Below, piece by piece: positions 40,295-49,276 of a DNA stretch of 52,485 nucleotides (positions within the stretch are counted from its first letter, which is position 1; each line of letters opens with the position of its first letter). A model generated the notes under the pieces. That model searched no databases. It was not told the origin of the DNA and saw only the letters and a program-made list of their open reading frames with translations. The stretch comes from Eubacteriales bacterium (lineage in GTDB: Bacteria > Bacillota > Clostridia > Lachnospirales > Lachnospiraceae): contig JAUNGJ010000013.1 in assembly GCA_030524585.1 (NCBI GenBank), positions 1 through 52,485 of the forward strand, in the 5' to 3' direction. A program made the position numbers and the translations under genes.

Positions 40295-41002
40295 TTATTT
40301 GTAATAAATCTGGCGGTCCCCCTGAATGCTTCGTCCCAGAAATGTGTGAATCCATTCGCAGGCGCCCTCCGAATCCCGGTCCCGCAGGAAAGTCCACAGA
40401 TGATAGATGTTCTCGTACAGGGCAGGAATCCCGTGAAGTACGCAGAAATGCTCCCACAGGGTCAGCACGGATACGCGAAAGGATTGATAAATGAGAGGAA
40501 TCAGTACGTTGCCGGACAGCATGGCAAATTCATGCTCAAAAGCGAATGCAGCTTCGGCTGCATCGTGAAAGGATTCGGAAATGCGAATCTGCTGTGCAAG
40601 CTGATGGAGGGATTCAATCTCTTCATCGGTAATTCGTATGACGCAGAGTCTGGCGGCCAGAGTGTCCAGCGCTTCCCGTACTTCCAGAATCGACTTGATC
40701 TCTTCGTTGCGAAGATGGCCGCCGTTATAGTTCATAATAGAAATCAAAGTATCAATGGTGCCCTTGCGGCGGTAATCTGCTACATAGGTACCGCTCCGTG
40801 GCTTTACTTCCAAAAAACCACGTTTCTCAAGCTCGGAAATACCGCCGTTTACCACAGCGCGGCTTACCTGCATAGATTCTGCCAGCTGGCGTTCCGGCGG
40901 AAGCTTTTCTCCGATTTTTAATTTGCCTGACAGAATCAGGTGCTCTAACTGTTCAATAAATAGATCCTTCAGAGAAGGGGAACTGATCTTTTGAAATTCC
41001 AT
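40295..41002 (-). CDS. GntR/FadR family transcriptional regulator (FCD domain)
   Basis: This 235-residue protein has the GntR helix-turn-helix KLPPERQLAESMQVSRAVVN, then LEVKPRSGTYVADYRR, and a C-terminal all-helical FCD ligand domain (about 80-225). FadR-type members respond to organic acids. RBS GGAGG lies upstream of the ATG. It is divergent from the Uma2 gene, and the gap contains a perfect palindrome suitable as its operator. Confidence 0.9.
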   Translation of the reverse strand: MEFQKISSPSLKDLFIEQLEHLILSGKLKIGEKLPPERQLAESMQVSRAVVNGGISELEKRGFLEVKPRSGTYVADYRRKGTIDTLISIMNYNGGHLRNEEIKSILEVREALDTLAARLCVIRITDEEIESLHQLAQQIRISESFHDAAEAAFAFEHEFAMLSGNVLIPLIYQSFRVSVLTLWEHFCVLHGIPALYENIYHLWTFLRDRDSEGACEWIHTFLGRSIQGDRQIYYK

Positions 41003-41082
41003 AAACGATCCTCCGCGTGCTGTATGCTTCGTAGTTATTTTTCTATAAATAGTATACTATGGCAGCGTCTTTGGCGCAAGAA

Positions 41083-41156
41083 AAAACATATTATGTTTTC
41101 TGGATATGACAAAATAAAACATATCAGTTGACAAATGAATAGAATTATTGTAAACT
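41083..41156 (+). promoter_or_regulatory. GntR operator candidate and Uma2 promoter
   Basis: AAAACATATTATGTTTT (41083-41099) is a perfect 17-base palindrome around a central T. A further half-site, AAAACATA, lies at 41116-41123, directly before the rightward promoter TTGACA (41128-41133), 17 bases, TAAACT (41151-41156). The spacing lets a GntR dimer control the divergent gene pair. Confidence 0.65.
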
Positions 41157-41182
41157 GAATACAGCAAAAAGGAGGAATGTGG

Positions 41183-41830
41183 ATGACGATTGACGAGGCG
41201 AAACGGACAAAGGAAACGTCAAAGAATGATCTGTTTAAAGAGCCGGCAGTATCATACAGGGTGAAGAGGGACGGCGAATATACGGTGGAGGATTACCGCG
41301 CCCTGCCGGAAGAGTGCCGCGCAGAACTGATTGATGGCTCATTTTTTATAATGGAGGCGCCAACGACCATTCATCAAATATTATCAGCATCTATTTGGAG
41401 GGCTCTGGATGCTTATATCCGAAAGAATCAGGGGAAGTGCATTGCTATGACGGCCGCGGTCGATGTGCAGCTTGATAAGGATGATAAGACGATGATACAG
41501 CCGGATGTGTTTGTGCTCTGTGACCGGAAGCGCATACACAGATGGGGGATCTGGGGAGCGCCGGATCTGGTAATAGAGATAACCTCTCCTTCCGGCAGAC
41601 GGCATGATTCAGTGAGAAAATATAACAAATATAAGAATGCCGGAGTGCGGGAATACTGGATTGTGGACCAGGAAAAGGGGAAAGTAATCGTACATGATTT
41701 TGCACAGGGGGAGGCGCCGGAGATATATGGATTTGATGAGAAGGTACCGGTTCGCATTTTTGATGGGAGATGCCAGGTGGATTTCGCAGAGATTTACGAG
41801 GAAGTAAGATTTCTGTGTGAGGGAGAATGA
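41183..41830 (+). CDS. Uma2 family (PD-(D/E)XK-like) nuclease
   Basis: This 215-residue protein has the Uma2 pattern: YTVEDYRALPEECRAELIDG, MIQPDVFVLCD, PDLVIEITSPSGRRHDSVRK and YKNAGVREYWIVD. The conserved Asp, Glu and following Lys form the restriction-endonuclease-like catalytic core. The biological role of Uma2 proteins, which are often multicopy, is unknown. The ATG at 41183 is 7 bases from GGAGG; the ATG at 41177 is too close. Confidence 0.88.
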   Translation: MTIDEAKRTKETSKNDLFKEPAVSYRVKRDGEYTVEDYRALPEECRAELIDGSFFIMEAPTTIHQILSASIWRALDAYIRKNQGKCIAMTAAVDVQLDKDDKTMIQPDVFVLCDRKRIHRWGIWGAPDLVIEITSPSGRRHDSVRKYNKYKNAGVREYWIVDQEKGKVIVHDFAQGEAPEIYGFDEKVPVRIFDGRCQVDFAEIYEEVRFLCEGE

Positions 41831-41878
41831 AACTTGTTTTGCTTGACCGGGAAATAGGTAACAGAGTAAAATGACAGT

Positions 41879-42925
41879 ATGAGTATAGCAGAGAAATTTA
41901 TAAAAAATAACAATTTAACAAAAGAAGAGTTTATAGAGCTGATCAGATTCGCAGAGCAGGATGACGCCATCCGGCAGATGCTGGCGGATGAGGCTGTGAG
42001 ACTGCGGAAGGAGCACTATGGCCTTGATGTGTACACCCGGGGATTGATTGAGTTTACCAATTATTGTAAGAATGACTGCTATTATTGCGGTATTCGCAGG
42101 GGTAATCGAAATGCCGAGCGCTATCGTCTGACAAAAGAGGAGATTCTAAGCTGCTGTGAGGAGGGGCATAAACTGGGATTTCGTACCTTTGTGCTTCAGG
42201 GCGGTGAAGATCCGTATTTTACGGATGAACGGATGGCAGATATCGTCCGGGCGATTCGGGCGGGCTATCCGGATTGCGCTATTACACTGTCTGTTGGCGA
42301 GCATTCCTATGAAAGCTATAAGCTTTGGAAGGAGGCCGGAGCGGACCGGTATCTTCTGCGGCATGAGACAGCCAGTGAGGAATTGTATAGCACACTTCAT
42401 CCGAAAGAAATGAGTCTCGCCGAGCGCAAGCAGTGCTTATATAATCTGAGGGAGCTGGGATATCAGGTGGGGGCCGGATTCATGGTGGGTTCTCCGGGTC
42501 AGAGACTGGAGGATATTGCCGAGGATCTGGTATTCTTAAAAGAGCTGAATCCGCATATGGTGGGAATCGGCCCTTTTATCCCGCATCATGAGACCCGGTA
42601 TGCAGGTGAGCCGGCAGGAAGTGTGAAGCAAACGATCCTTCTGCTGTCGATGATCCGCATTTTGCTTCCGAAGGTGCTGCTTCCGGCTACGACGGCGCTT
42701 GGAACGATGGACCCGCTGGGAAGAGAGAAGGGGCTGGCGGCAGGCGCCAATGTAGTGATGCCGAATCTGTCACCGGTGAAGAACCGTAAGCAGTACGAGC
42801 TGTATGACAATAAGATCTGTACCGGAGAGGAAGCGGCAGAGTGCAGAGGCTGCCTGGCAAGAAGAGTGGCGAGTGTCGGTTACCGTCTGGTGAGCGCCAG
42901 GGGAGATTCGATGGTGCAGCAGTAA
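41879..42925 (+). CDS. hydE: [FeFe]-hydrogenase maturation radical SAM protein HydE
   Basis: At 348 residues it shows the radical SAM cluster motif CKNDCYYCG (CX3CX2C) near residue 63, the LQGGEDPYF segment, RHETAS (near 162), GAGFMVGSPGQ and IGPFIPH, all typical of HydE. HydE helps build the dithiolate bridge of the H-cluster. No hydrogenase or hydF/hydG gene is in the window. A weakly conserved C-terminal pair, CRGC, is present. It follows the Uma2 gene by 48 bases. Confidence 0.92.
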   Translation: MSIAEKFIKNNNLTKEEFIELIRFAEQDDAIRQMLADEAVRLRKEHYGLDVYTRGLIEFTNYCKNDCYYCGIRRGNRNAERYRLTKEEILSCCEEGHKLGFRTFVLQGGEDPYFTDERMADIVRAIRAGYPDCAITLSVGEHSYESYKLWKEAGADRYLLRHETASEELYSTLHPKEMSLAERKQCLYNLRELGYQVGAGFMVGSPGQRLEDIAEDLVFLKELNPHMVGIGPFIPHHETRYAGEPAGSVKQTILLLSMIRILLPKVLLPATTALGTMDPLGREKGLAAGANVVMPNLSPVKNRKQYELYDNKICTGEEAAECRGCLARRVASVGYRLVSARGDSMVQQ

Positions 42926-43030
42926 GCCATAGCTTAGCGTCTTCGCGACTGTCGATCAGGGAGTCGGCGTTGGAACTATTCTGGTAACCGACAGCCTGAG
43001 ACAGTTATTACAATTAAGATAGAAAGTCGC

Positions 43031-43075
43031 GATATGCCTCCTGGAAATCTATTTGGAATCTCCGGGAGGTATATC
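43031..43075. terminator. Hairpin between convergent hydE and DUF885 genes
   Basis: GATATGCCTCCTGG pairs with CCGGGAGGTATATC (one or two mismatches) around a loop of about 17 bases. The remaining sequence between 42926 and 43120 holds nothing else recognisable. Confidence 0.6.
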
Positions 43076-43120
43076 ATATATTCTGTATGCTGGGAGCCGG
43101 GGCCGGCTTTGACACACATT

Positions 43121-44869
43121 TTATTTTTCTAATACAGTTTCTCTCAGCAGGTAAAAAGGCATTGTGCCGGCTTCCAGCACTGCCTTATGAAACCGTTTCT
43201 GGGTGAAATCTTCACCCCATTGATTTATGGCCTCTTTTTTCAGTTCCAGAAATTCCAGATATCCGACGTAGTATTTCAGATAATTGGCCGGATCGGCAAT
43301 GATCAGATCATAAATGTCCTCAATCACATCCGTATCGGAGATTCCATATTCATGGAAGAAGGATACGGTGTCAAGCAGCGTCCAGCCTTCATAATGGATG
43401 CCCATATCGGCTAAAGCGTAGAGTCCGAGCAAAACGGAGGCATTATGCTGCAGAAGAGAAGCCTGTTCACTGGGAAGACTGGTAAAATAATAGCTCATCA
43501 TTTCCGTGTAGGTGGCCCACCCTTCCGTGTAGCCGCCGCAGCCCAGAAGACTTCGGATTGGAGCCGGATTCGTAGAAGCATAATATACATTCTGATAGAG
43601 GTGTCCGGGATACCCTTCATGAGCCAGTGTAGTATACAGATCCAGATCATCCGGTATATGGCCGGAATTGATATAAATCGTCTGGCTGTCGGTGCTGTCA
43701 ATGGCAGGAACCATATAGAAGGCTGGACTTAGGTATTCCTCCATTTCCGGCTGGACATATTTCACTTCGGTGTCTACATTCGGAATAGCGGGGAAATTAT
43801 CCCCAAGCTTTCCTTTCAGGTCAATCAGTATTGCGGCTGGATTGGAGTCCTGCAGAGCAAAATCCGGTAACGGTGTGCCGGAGGTCTCTGCCAGTGTTTC
43901 GTACTCCGGAGAAGTAAGCACATTCTGCATAATGAGTAAATCCTCCCGCATTTGATTTTTCGTAAGAGTTTCCAGTTCCTCAATTGTCCGTTCTGAACCG
44001 GTTTCTCTTTTTACCAGATACTCATAATAGGATGCGCCGTCCGGCAGATGACAGAGACCATTTGGGTTCTTTCCGGTTTCCCGAAGTCGGGTAAGGGCGG
44101 AAATTAATTTCTGGTAGGAAGGAAATACAAATTCCTTCAGCGCCTTTTCATTCTGGGAAATATAAGAGTCTTTTGCGGCGTCATCGCAGTCTTCCAGTTT
44201 CTCAATACGGTCTTCAAAAGATGAGTATAGATAATTGCTGCTTCCCATATTCAAAAATGTATTGCACTCTTTGATGATCGCATCGGCTGTGTAGGAGGCC
44301 ATGAACAGACCGGCGTCGGATTTTGCCTGTTCGAAATCGATCAGAGAGTCAAAATGTTCCGGCAGAGCCTGCAGAAGTTCCAGATAGGTGTCCACATCAG
44401 CTGCTCTGTAGAATTGATATTCGGAAAGCAGAACGGGAAGCTGCGCCTGGGTTCCGGTCAGCGGACTCAAGGGCTCGTCATACAGTATGTAGGGGGCACT
44501 GTCTAACGTCTGCTGCAGGGAGTCCTCAAGAACACGGTAGGTCGTCTGATTGTCAGCGTTCAATTCCTGATAGGGAATGGCCTGCAGAAGGGCCAGACAG
44601 TTCTCGGTGGCAGCGTTTATTTCCATAGAAGAGACAGGATAACCGCCAAGAGAAATCTCCGGGTTATCAATCCCGTAATTGGAGGGATTTTGAAGAGTAT
44701 AATGCAGTGTGATGGTGTTGCCGGAGACTTCCTGACAGAAGAGATCGTTGCTGAAGGCTTCGAATTTTCTGTCGGTATTTAGAAACAGGCGAGTGCTCTC
44801 TACACAGCAGAGAATCAGCAGCAGAGCTGAAACCAGCAGGAGAGCAATGATAGAGCGTTTTTTAGGCAT
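43121..44869 (-). CDS. DUF885 family metalloprotease-like protein, membrane-anchored
   Basis: A 582-residue protein with an N-terminal hydrophobic anchor (SIIALLLVSALLLILCC) and an extracytoplasmic body. The gluzincin-like motif LAHEGYPGHLYQ (HExxPGH form) lies near residue 415, followed by GYTEGWATYTE with the third metal ligand. DUF885 proteins are predicted zinc peptidases. The anchor suggests action on the outer face of the membrane. Convergent with hydE. Substrate is unknown. Confidence 0.87.
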   Translation of the reverse strand: MPKKRSIIALLLVSALLLILCCVESTRLFLNTDRKFEAFSNDLFCQEVSGNTITLHYTLQNPSNYGIDNPEISLGGYPVSSMEINAATENCLALLQAIPYQELNADNQTTYRVLEDSLQQTLDSAPYILYDEPLSPLTGTQAQLPVLLSEYQFYRAADVDTYLELLQALPEHFDSLIDFEQAKSDAGLFMASYTADAIIKECNTFLNMGSSNYLYSSFEDRIEKLEDCDDAAKDSYISQNEKALKEFVFPSYQKLISALTRLRETGKNPNGLCHLPDGASYYEYLVKRETGSERTIEELETLTKNQMREDLLIMQNVLTSPEYETLAETSGTPLPDFALQDSNPAAILIDLKGKLGDNFPAIPNVDTEVKYVQPEMEEYLSPAFYMVPAIDSTDSQTIYINSGHIPDDLDLYTTLAHEGYPGHLYQNVYYASTNPAPIRSLLGCGGYTEGWATYTEMMSYYFTSLPSEQASLLQHNASVLLGLYALADMGIHYEGWTLLDTVSFFHEYGISDTDVIEDIYDLIIADPANYLKYYVGYLEFLELKKEAINQWGEDFTQKRFHKAVLEAGTMPFYLLRETVLEK

Positions 44870-44918
44870 AGTGATTTCCTGAGATGTTTTGTCTATATTT
44901 ATGCAAAACCACCAGCAT

Positions 44919-45809
44919 TTATTGCAATGTGCGGATAAAATGTTTTAATACTTTATTTGGACTATCCTTCATCCACACACAGATGATATTTTCATATTCT
45001 TCCTCACCGATGAGAGGTACAAATACAATATTTTCCGGATTGTACAATTTGTCTGTTGTGTAAGAAGGGAGTATGGAAATGCCTTCCTCGGCGGCCACCA
45101 TCATAAGGATACTTTCGGCATCGTTGGAGCGGAAGGAAATATTCGGTGTATAGCCCGCTTTGTGGTAAAGCTCCAGAAAATGGTTATCTCCATAGGAAAA
45201 GCCGGAGGAAGAGGGAGACATGTATAAAATGGTCTCGTGCTTCAAATCCTTTCTGGTAAGGCTGCTTCTGTGGACAAACGGATGGGTGGCGGGCAGGGCT
45301 GCTACGAGGGGAACCTTTTCATAAAGGAAGGAGCAGGCGGATTCTTCTGCGGCAAGATTTGTGCTGTCCCAGGTAAAAATGACATCATAATTTCCACTCA
45401 AAAGACCCGCGCTCAGAGAATCGGTATCCTGGCGGTAACAGGACAGCAGAATATTCGGATTTTTCAGATGAAAGTCCCGCAGTATGTTGGACAGGTCGCT
45501 GCGCTCATAGCCTTTGGTATAGCCCACCCGCAGGGAACCGATCAGACCGGTGGAGGCTTCCTTTGCTTTGATGACTGCAGAATCCATCCGTTCGCAGATT
45601 GCTTTTGCTTCGCTTAAGAATACGGAGCCGGCAGGAGTCAGAGTGATCGGCCGGTTGGAGCGGTCAAAAAGCCGGACGTTAAGCTGTTCTTCCAGAGCCT
45701 GAATCTGCTGGGTGATGGCGGTCTGGGAAATGAAATGCCGGCTGGCGGCCTTTGTAAAATTACGGCATTCTGCCACGGTAATAAAATATTTTAGCTGATT
45801 GATGTTCAT
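44919..45809 (-). CDS. LysR family transcriptional regulator
   Basis: The 296-residue product has the LysR N-terminal helix-turn-helix (MNINQLKYFITVAECRNFT and ISQTAITQQIQALEEQL) and a periplasmic-binding-like effector domain. The ATG at 45809 follows AAGGAGA; the longer frame to 45875 covers the operator region and is rejected. It is divergent from a D-2-hydroxyacid dehydrogenase, which it likely controls. Confidence 0.92.
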   Translation of the reverse strand: MNINQLKYFITVAECRNFTKAASRHFISQTAITQQIQALEEQLNVRLFDRSNRPITLTPAGSVFLSEAKAICERMDSAVIKAKEASTGLIGSLRVGYTKGYERSDLSNILRDFHLKNPNILLSCYRQDTDSLSAGLLSGNYDVIFTWDSTNLAAEESACSFLYEKVPLVAALPATHPFVHRSSLTRKDLKHETILYMSPSSSGFSYGDNHFLELYHKAGYTPNISFRSNDAESILMMVAAEEGISILPSYTTDKLYNPENIVFVPLIGEEEYENIICVWMKDSPNKVLKHFIRTLQ

Positions 45810-45832
45810 AATAATCTCCTTAGAATACAAAG

Positions 45833-45898
45833 AATAAGATAAACTTATTTTAATATCAAAATATAAGATTAGCAATCCCTGAAATACCGATATATAAT
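45833..45898 (+). promoter_or_regulatory. LysR-type operator and dehydrogenase promoter
   Basis: AATAAG-N5-CTTATT (45833-45849) is a perfect inverted repeat of the T-N11-A type. A half-site, ATAAGATT, follows at about 45863. TATAAT at 45893-45898 with a poor -35 (TTAGCA, 18-base spacing) is the form expected of an activator-dependent promoter. Confidence 0.65.
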
Positions 45899-45930
45899 TG
45901 CAATTAGTAATAAAGAAAGGATATTTGATT

Positions 45931-46884
45931 ATGAAAATCTGTGCATATGAAGTGAGAAATGACGAGCGAAAGGATTTCCGGGAGCTGGAACAGAGGCTGG
46001 GTGTGAAGATTGAGCTGCATAGTCAGGTTCCGGAAACTGGCAATGCGGAATTTGTAAAAGGATGTGAAGGAGTCACCATTCTCGGACAGGGGGATATTAA
46101 TGCAAAATTGTTGGATTGCTGGAAGGAAAAGGGCGTCAGATACCTGTCCACCCGGACGGTGGGGATGAATCACATTGATGTGGAACATGCAAAGAGTATT
46201 GGAATTCAAGTGTGTAATGCGTCTTATCCTCCGTCTGGCGTTGCAGAGTTTACGCTGATGTTAATGTTAATGTGTCTTAGGAATTATAAGCAGGCGTTAT
46301 GGCGCGGTCAGGTCAATGATTTTTCTCTGGACGGGCTGATGGGCATGGAGCTTGGGGAACTGACTGTAGGCGTGGTTGGAACTGGCAGGATTGGATTCGC
46401 GGTTATTCGGCTTCTGTCTTCTTTCGGATGCCGGATACTGGCGTATAACAGAACCGAGAAGGAGAGTATCAGGAAATATGCAGAGTATGTAGATCTGGAC
46501 ACACTGTATGCAAAGTCCGATATTATTACGCTGCACGTACCCCTTACGGAAAATACTTATCATATGATTAACGGAGAATCTTTAAAGAAAATGAAAGATG
46601 GAGTCGTAATTATCAACTGTGCCAGAGGAGAGTTGGCCGAGAATGATGCGCTGATTGAAGGAATCGAGAGTGGCAAAATCGGCGCACTGGGGCTTGATGT
46701 GGTAGAGGATGAAACCGGAATTACCCATGTGGATCATCGGATTGATATTCTGTCTAACCAGAAAATGGCATATTTAAGACAGTTTCGAAATGTAGTTATG
46801 ACACCTCATATGGCTTTTTATACGGAAACGGCGGTGAGAAATATGGTCAGATGCGGCGTGCAGGGGATCCTGTATATGGCTTGA
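45931..46884 (+). CDS. D-2-hydroxyacid dehydrogenase (D-lactate dehydrogenase/VanH-like)
   Basis: This 317-residue protein begins MKICAYEVRNDE, as in D-lactate dehydrogenases. It has the NAD motif VGVVGTGRIGFAVI near 145 and the catalytic regions INCARGE (Arg), DVVEDETG (Glu) and MTPHMAFYTE (His). The C-terminus stops soon after the last helix and lacks the usual GKENP-type tail, so it is slightly short. The ATG at 45931 follows AAAGGA; an upstream in-frame start is rejected. Likely role: reduction of pyruvate or another keto acid under LysR control. Confidence 0.9.
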   Translation: MKICAYEVRNDERKDFRELEQRLGVKIELHSQVPETGNAEFVKGCEGVTILGQGDINAKLLDCWKEKGVRYLSTRTVGMNHIDVEHAKSIGIQVCNASYPPSGVAEFTLMLMLMCLRNYKQALWRGQVNDFSLDGLMGMELGELTVGVVGTGRIGFAVIRLLSSFGCRILAYNRTEKESIRKYAEYVDLDTLYAKSDIITLHVPLTENTYHMINGESLKKMKDGVVIINCARGELAENDALIEGIESGKIGALGLDVVEDETGITHVDHRIDILSNQKMAYLRQFRNVVMTPHMAFYTETAVRNMVRCGVQGILYMA

Positions 46885-46909
46885 CTTTTGGAACCGTCTA
46901 TGTTACGAT
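46881..46909 (+). promoter_or_regulatory. Promoter of the T-box/metG transcript
   Basis: TTGACT (46881-46886), 17 bases, TACGAT (46904-46909). It overlaps the stop codon of the preceding dehydrogenase and gives a transcription start near 46916. Confidence 0.65.
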
Positions 46910-47041
46910 TTCTAGCAGATTAGACAAACGCAATGACGAAGAGAGTACGCAGAAGGAAGTCTTACAGAGAAGTCCCGGAGGCTGAGAGGGATGGATGGAA
47001 AGCTGCGGAAGATGGCTTCTGAGTGGTGCACCGAACTGAGG

Positions 47042-47073
47042 ACACTAAGCTCGTAAAATACCTCGCTAAGTGT
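47042..47073. repeat. Hairpin repeat in T-box leader, copy 1
   Basis: 32 bases with ACACTAAGC at one end and GCTAAGTGT at the other (8 of 9 pairs). Differs from copy 3 at two positions only. Confidence 0.8.
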
Positions 47074-47094
47074 TGGAACGGGGAAACACCGCGG

Positions 47095-47125
47095 TCACTA
47101 GGCTTGAAAGGACCTCGCCAAGTGT
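47095..47125. repeat. Hairpin repeat in T-box leader, diverged copy 2
   Basis: TCACTAGGC and GCCAAGTGT ends with the shared ACCTCGC core. Less similar to copies 1 and 3 than they are to each other. Confidence 0.65.
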
Positions 47126-47139
47126 CCGGGTGTGCGTTC

Positions 47140-47171
47140 ACACTAAGCTCGTGGAATACCTCGCTAAGTGT
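47140..47171. repeat. Hairpin repeat in T-box leader, copy 3
   Basis: 32 bases, 30 identical to copy 1, with the same ACACTAAGC/GCTAAGTGT ends; the loop has GG in place of AA. Confidence 0.8.
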
Positions 47172-47351
47172 TCACAGCAAGGCTGCAAAGGGACCGCCCT
47201 TTATAGCGGAGGGGTGTAAGCAGCACCTGATGAGGCTTTCCGCTGTGAGGCGGAAGGTGAAGAGAAGTGGTAACACGATAAAGCATCGTCTTCTTTGATT
47301 CCGGAGGGAATTGAAGAAGACTTTTTAATTCATTTAAAAGGAGAAGGGATT

Positions 47352-49274
47352 ATGTGTGAGAAGTGCAGCAAACCAAAATATTACATGACAACGGCGATTG
47401 CCTATACTTCCGGCAAGCCGCATATCGGCAATACCTATGAGATCGTTCTGGCAGATGCGATTGCAAGATATAAGAGGAGCCAGGGCTACGATGTATTCTT
47501 CCAGACAGGAACCGATGAGCATGGTCAGAAGATTGAGCTTAAGGCAGAGGAAGCAGGCGTTACACCAAAGGAGTTTGTGGATGGCGTTGCCGGACAGATT
47601 AAGGAAATCTGGGATATGATGAATACATCTTATGACAAATTTATCCGTACCACGGATACAGATCATGAGAAACAGGTGCAGAAAATATTCAAAAAACTGT
47701 ATGATCAGGGAGACATTTATAAGGGAGCCTACGAGGGGCTTTACTGTACTCCCTGCGAGTCTTTCTGGACCGAGTCTCAGCTTGTGGACGGAAAATGTCC
47801 GGATTGCGGCCGTGAAGTAAAGCCTGCCAAGGAAGAGGCATATTTCTTTAAGATGAGTAAATATGCGGATCGCCTGATTGAGCATATCAATACCCACCCG
47901 GAATTTATCCAGCCGGTATCCAGAAAGAATGAGATGATGAATAACTTCCTGCTTCCGGGTCTGCAGGATCTGTGTGTATCCAGAACCTCTTTCAAATGGG
48001 GCATTCCGGTAGACTTTGATGATAAACATGTAGTCTATGTGTGGCTGGATGCACTGACCAACTATATTACCGGAATCGGATATGATGCAGATGGAGACAG
48101 TACCGAGCAGTATAAGAAGAACTGGCCGGCGGATCTGCATTTGATCGGTAAAGATATTATCCGTTTCCATACGATTTACTGGCCGATTTTCCTGATGGCG
48201 CTTGGAGAGCCATTGCCGAAGCAGGTATTTGGACACCCGTGGCTGCTGCAGGGAGACGGCAAGATGAGTAAATCAAAGGGAAATGTGCTCTATGCAGATG
48301 AGCTGGTGGATTTCTTTGGCGTGGATGCGGTCCGTTACTTTGTACTTCACGAGATGCCATTTGACAATGACGGAGTCATTTCCTGGGAGCTGATGGTAGA
48401 GCGTCTGAATTCGGATCTTGCTAATACACTGGGAAATTTGGTAAATCGTACGATTTCCATGACTAATAAATATTTTGGCGGAGCAGTGACCGATAAAGGC
48501 GTTGCGGAAGAGGTAGATGCAGATTTGAAAGCGGTTGTGGAGAACACTCCGAAGACTGTTGAAAAGAAGATGGATGATCTGCGTGTGGCAGACGCGATTA
48601 CGGAGATTTTTGCGCTGTTCAAACGCTGCAACAAGTATATTGACGAGACCATGCCATGGGCGCTGGCAAAGGATGAGGCGAAAAAAGACCGCCTGGAGAC
48701 CGTGCTTTATAATCTGATTGAAAGTATTAAATCCGGTGCAAAGCAGCTTGCGCCATTTATGCCTGAGACCTCAGAGAAGATTCTCGCTCAGCTTGGAGAC
48801 GGCAGAGTAACCGACAAACCGGAGATTCTGTTTGCAAGACTAGATATCAAAGAGGTTATGAAGAAAGTGGAAGAGCTTCATCCGCCGGTAGAAGAAGCGC
48901 CAGAAGAGGAAAAAGAGGATGAAAATGTTATCGATATAGAAGCAAAGCCGGAGATTACCTTCGATGATTTCGGGAAAATGCAGTTCCAGGTAGGAGAGAT
49001 CATTGCCTGTGAGGAAGTGCCGAAGTCCAAGAAGCTTCTTTGCTCCAAGGTAAAGGTTGGAAGCCAGGTAAAACAGATCGTTTCCGGTATTAAGAAATAC
49101 TACAGCGCGGAAGAGATGGTCGGTAAGAAGGTTATGGTTCTGGTGAACCTGAAACCTGCGAAGCTGGCTGGCGTGCTGTCAGAGGGTATGCTTCTGTGTG
49201 CAGAGGATGCAGAAGGAAATCTGGCGCTGATGACGCCGGAGAAGGATATGCCTGCCGGAGCAGAGGTGTGCTAA
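47352..49274 (+). CDS. metG: Methionyl-tRNA synthetase
   Basis: A 640-residue class I synthetase. The HIGH motif reads PHIGN (about 22-26), the zinc knuckle CTPCESFWT/CPDCG lies near 130-150, and KMSKSKGN near 305. A C-terminal EMAP/tRNA-binding domain (from about 545, FGKMQFQVGEIIACEEVP, then KSKKLLCSKVKVG) completes the bacterial dimeric form. The ATG at 47352 follows GGAGAAGG; the frame upstream runs into the T-box terminator and is rejected. Expression is set by the T-box leader. Confidence 0.97.
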   Translation: MCEKCSKPKYYMTTAIAYTSGKPHIGNTYEIVLADAIARYKRSQGYDVFFQTGTDEHGQKIELKAEEAGVTPKEFVDGVAGQIKEIWDMMNTSYDKFIRTTDTDHEKQVQKIFKKLYDQGDIYKGAYEGLYCTPCESFWTESQLVDGKCPDCGREVKPAKEEAYFFKMSKYADRLIEHINTHPEFIQPVSRKNEMMNNFLLPGLQDLCVSRTSFKWGIPVDFDDKHVVYVWLDALTNYITGIGYDADGDSTEQYKKNWPADLHLIGKDIIRFHTIYWPIFLMALGEPLPKQVFGHPWLLQGDGKMSKSKGNVLYADELVDFFGVDAVRYFVLHEMPFDNDGVISWELMVERLNSDLANTLGNLVNRTISMTNKYFGGAVTDKGVAEEVDADLKAVVENTPKTVEKKMDDLRVADAITEIFALFKRCNKYIDETMPWALAKDEAKKDRLETVLYNLIESIKSGAKQLAPFMPETSEKILAQLGDGRVTDKPEILFARLDIKEVMKKVEELHPPVEEAPEEEKEDENVIDIEAKPEITFDDFGKMQFQVGEIIACEEVPKSKKLLCSKVKVGSQVKQIVSGIKKYYSAEEMVGKKVMVLVNLKPAKLAGVLSEGMLLCAEDAEGNLALMTPEKDMPAGAEVC

Positions 49275-49276
49275 AT

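Larger units (their letters stand above)
46925..47335 (+). ncRNA. T-box riboswitch (methionine-type) upstream of metG
   Basis: The 5' part has the Stem I signs GAAGAGAGTAC and CTGAGAGGGATGGATGG, with AAGATGGC as a possible AUG specifier. The 3' part has the T-box sequence AGTGGTAACACG (UGGU complementary to tRNA ACCA ends), then a terminator pairing GTCTTCTTTGATTCC with its partner ending GAAGAAGAC and a T5 run at 47321-47335. Uncharged tRNA-Met should prevent termination and raise metG expression. The middle is unusual: three copies of a small hairpin repeat lie between Stem I and the antiterminator. Confidence 0.87.

Noticed and set aside
47042-47171. Three repeats in the metG leader as a small CRISPR array
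   Set aside because: Each copy is itself a hairpin, spacers are 21 and 14 bases, and they sit inside a T-box; no cas gene is present.
47334-48236. 300-codon minus-strand frame opposite metG
   Set aside because: Shadow of a conserved synthetase gene.
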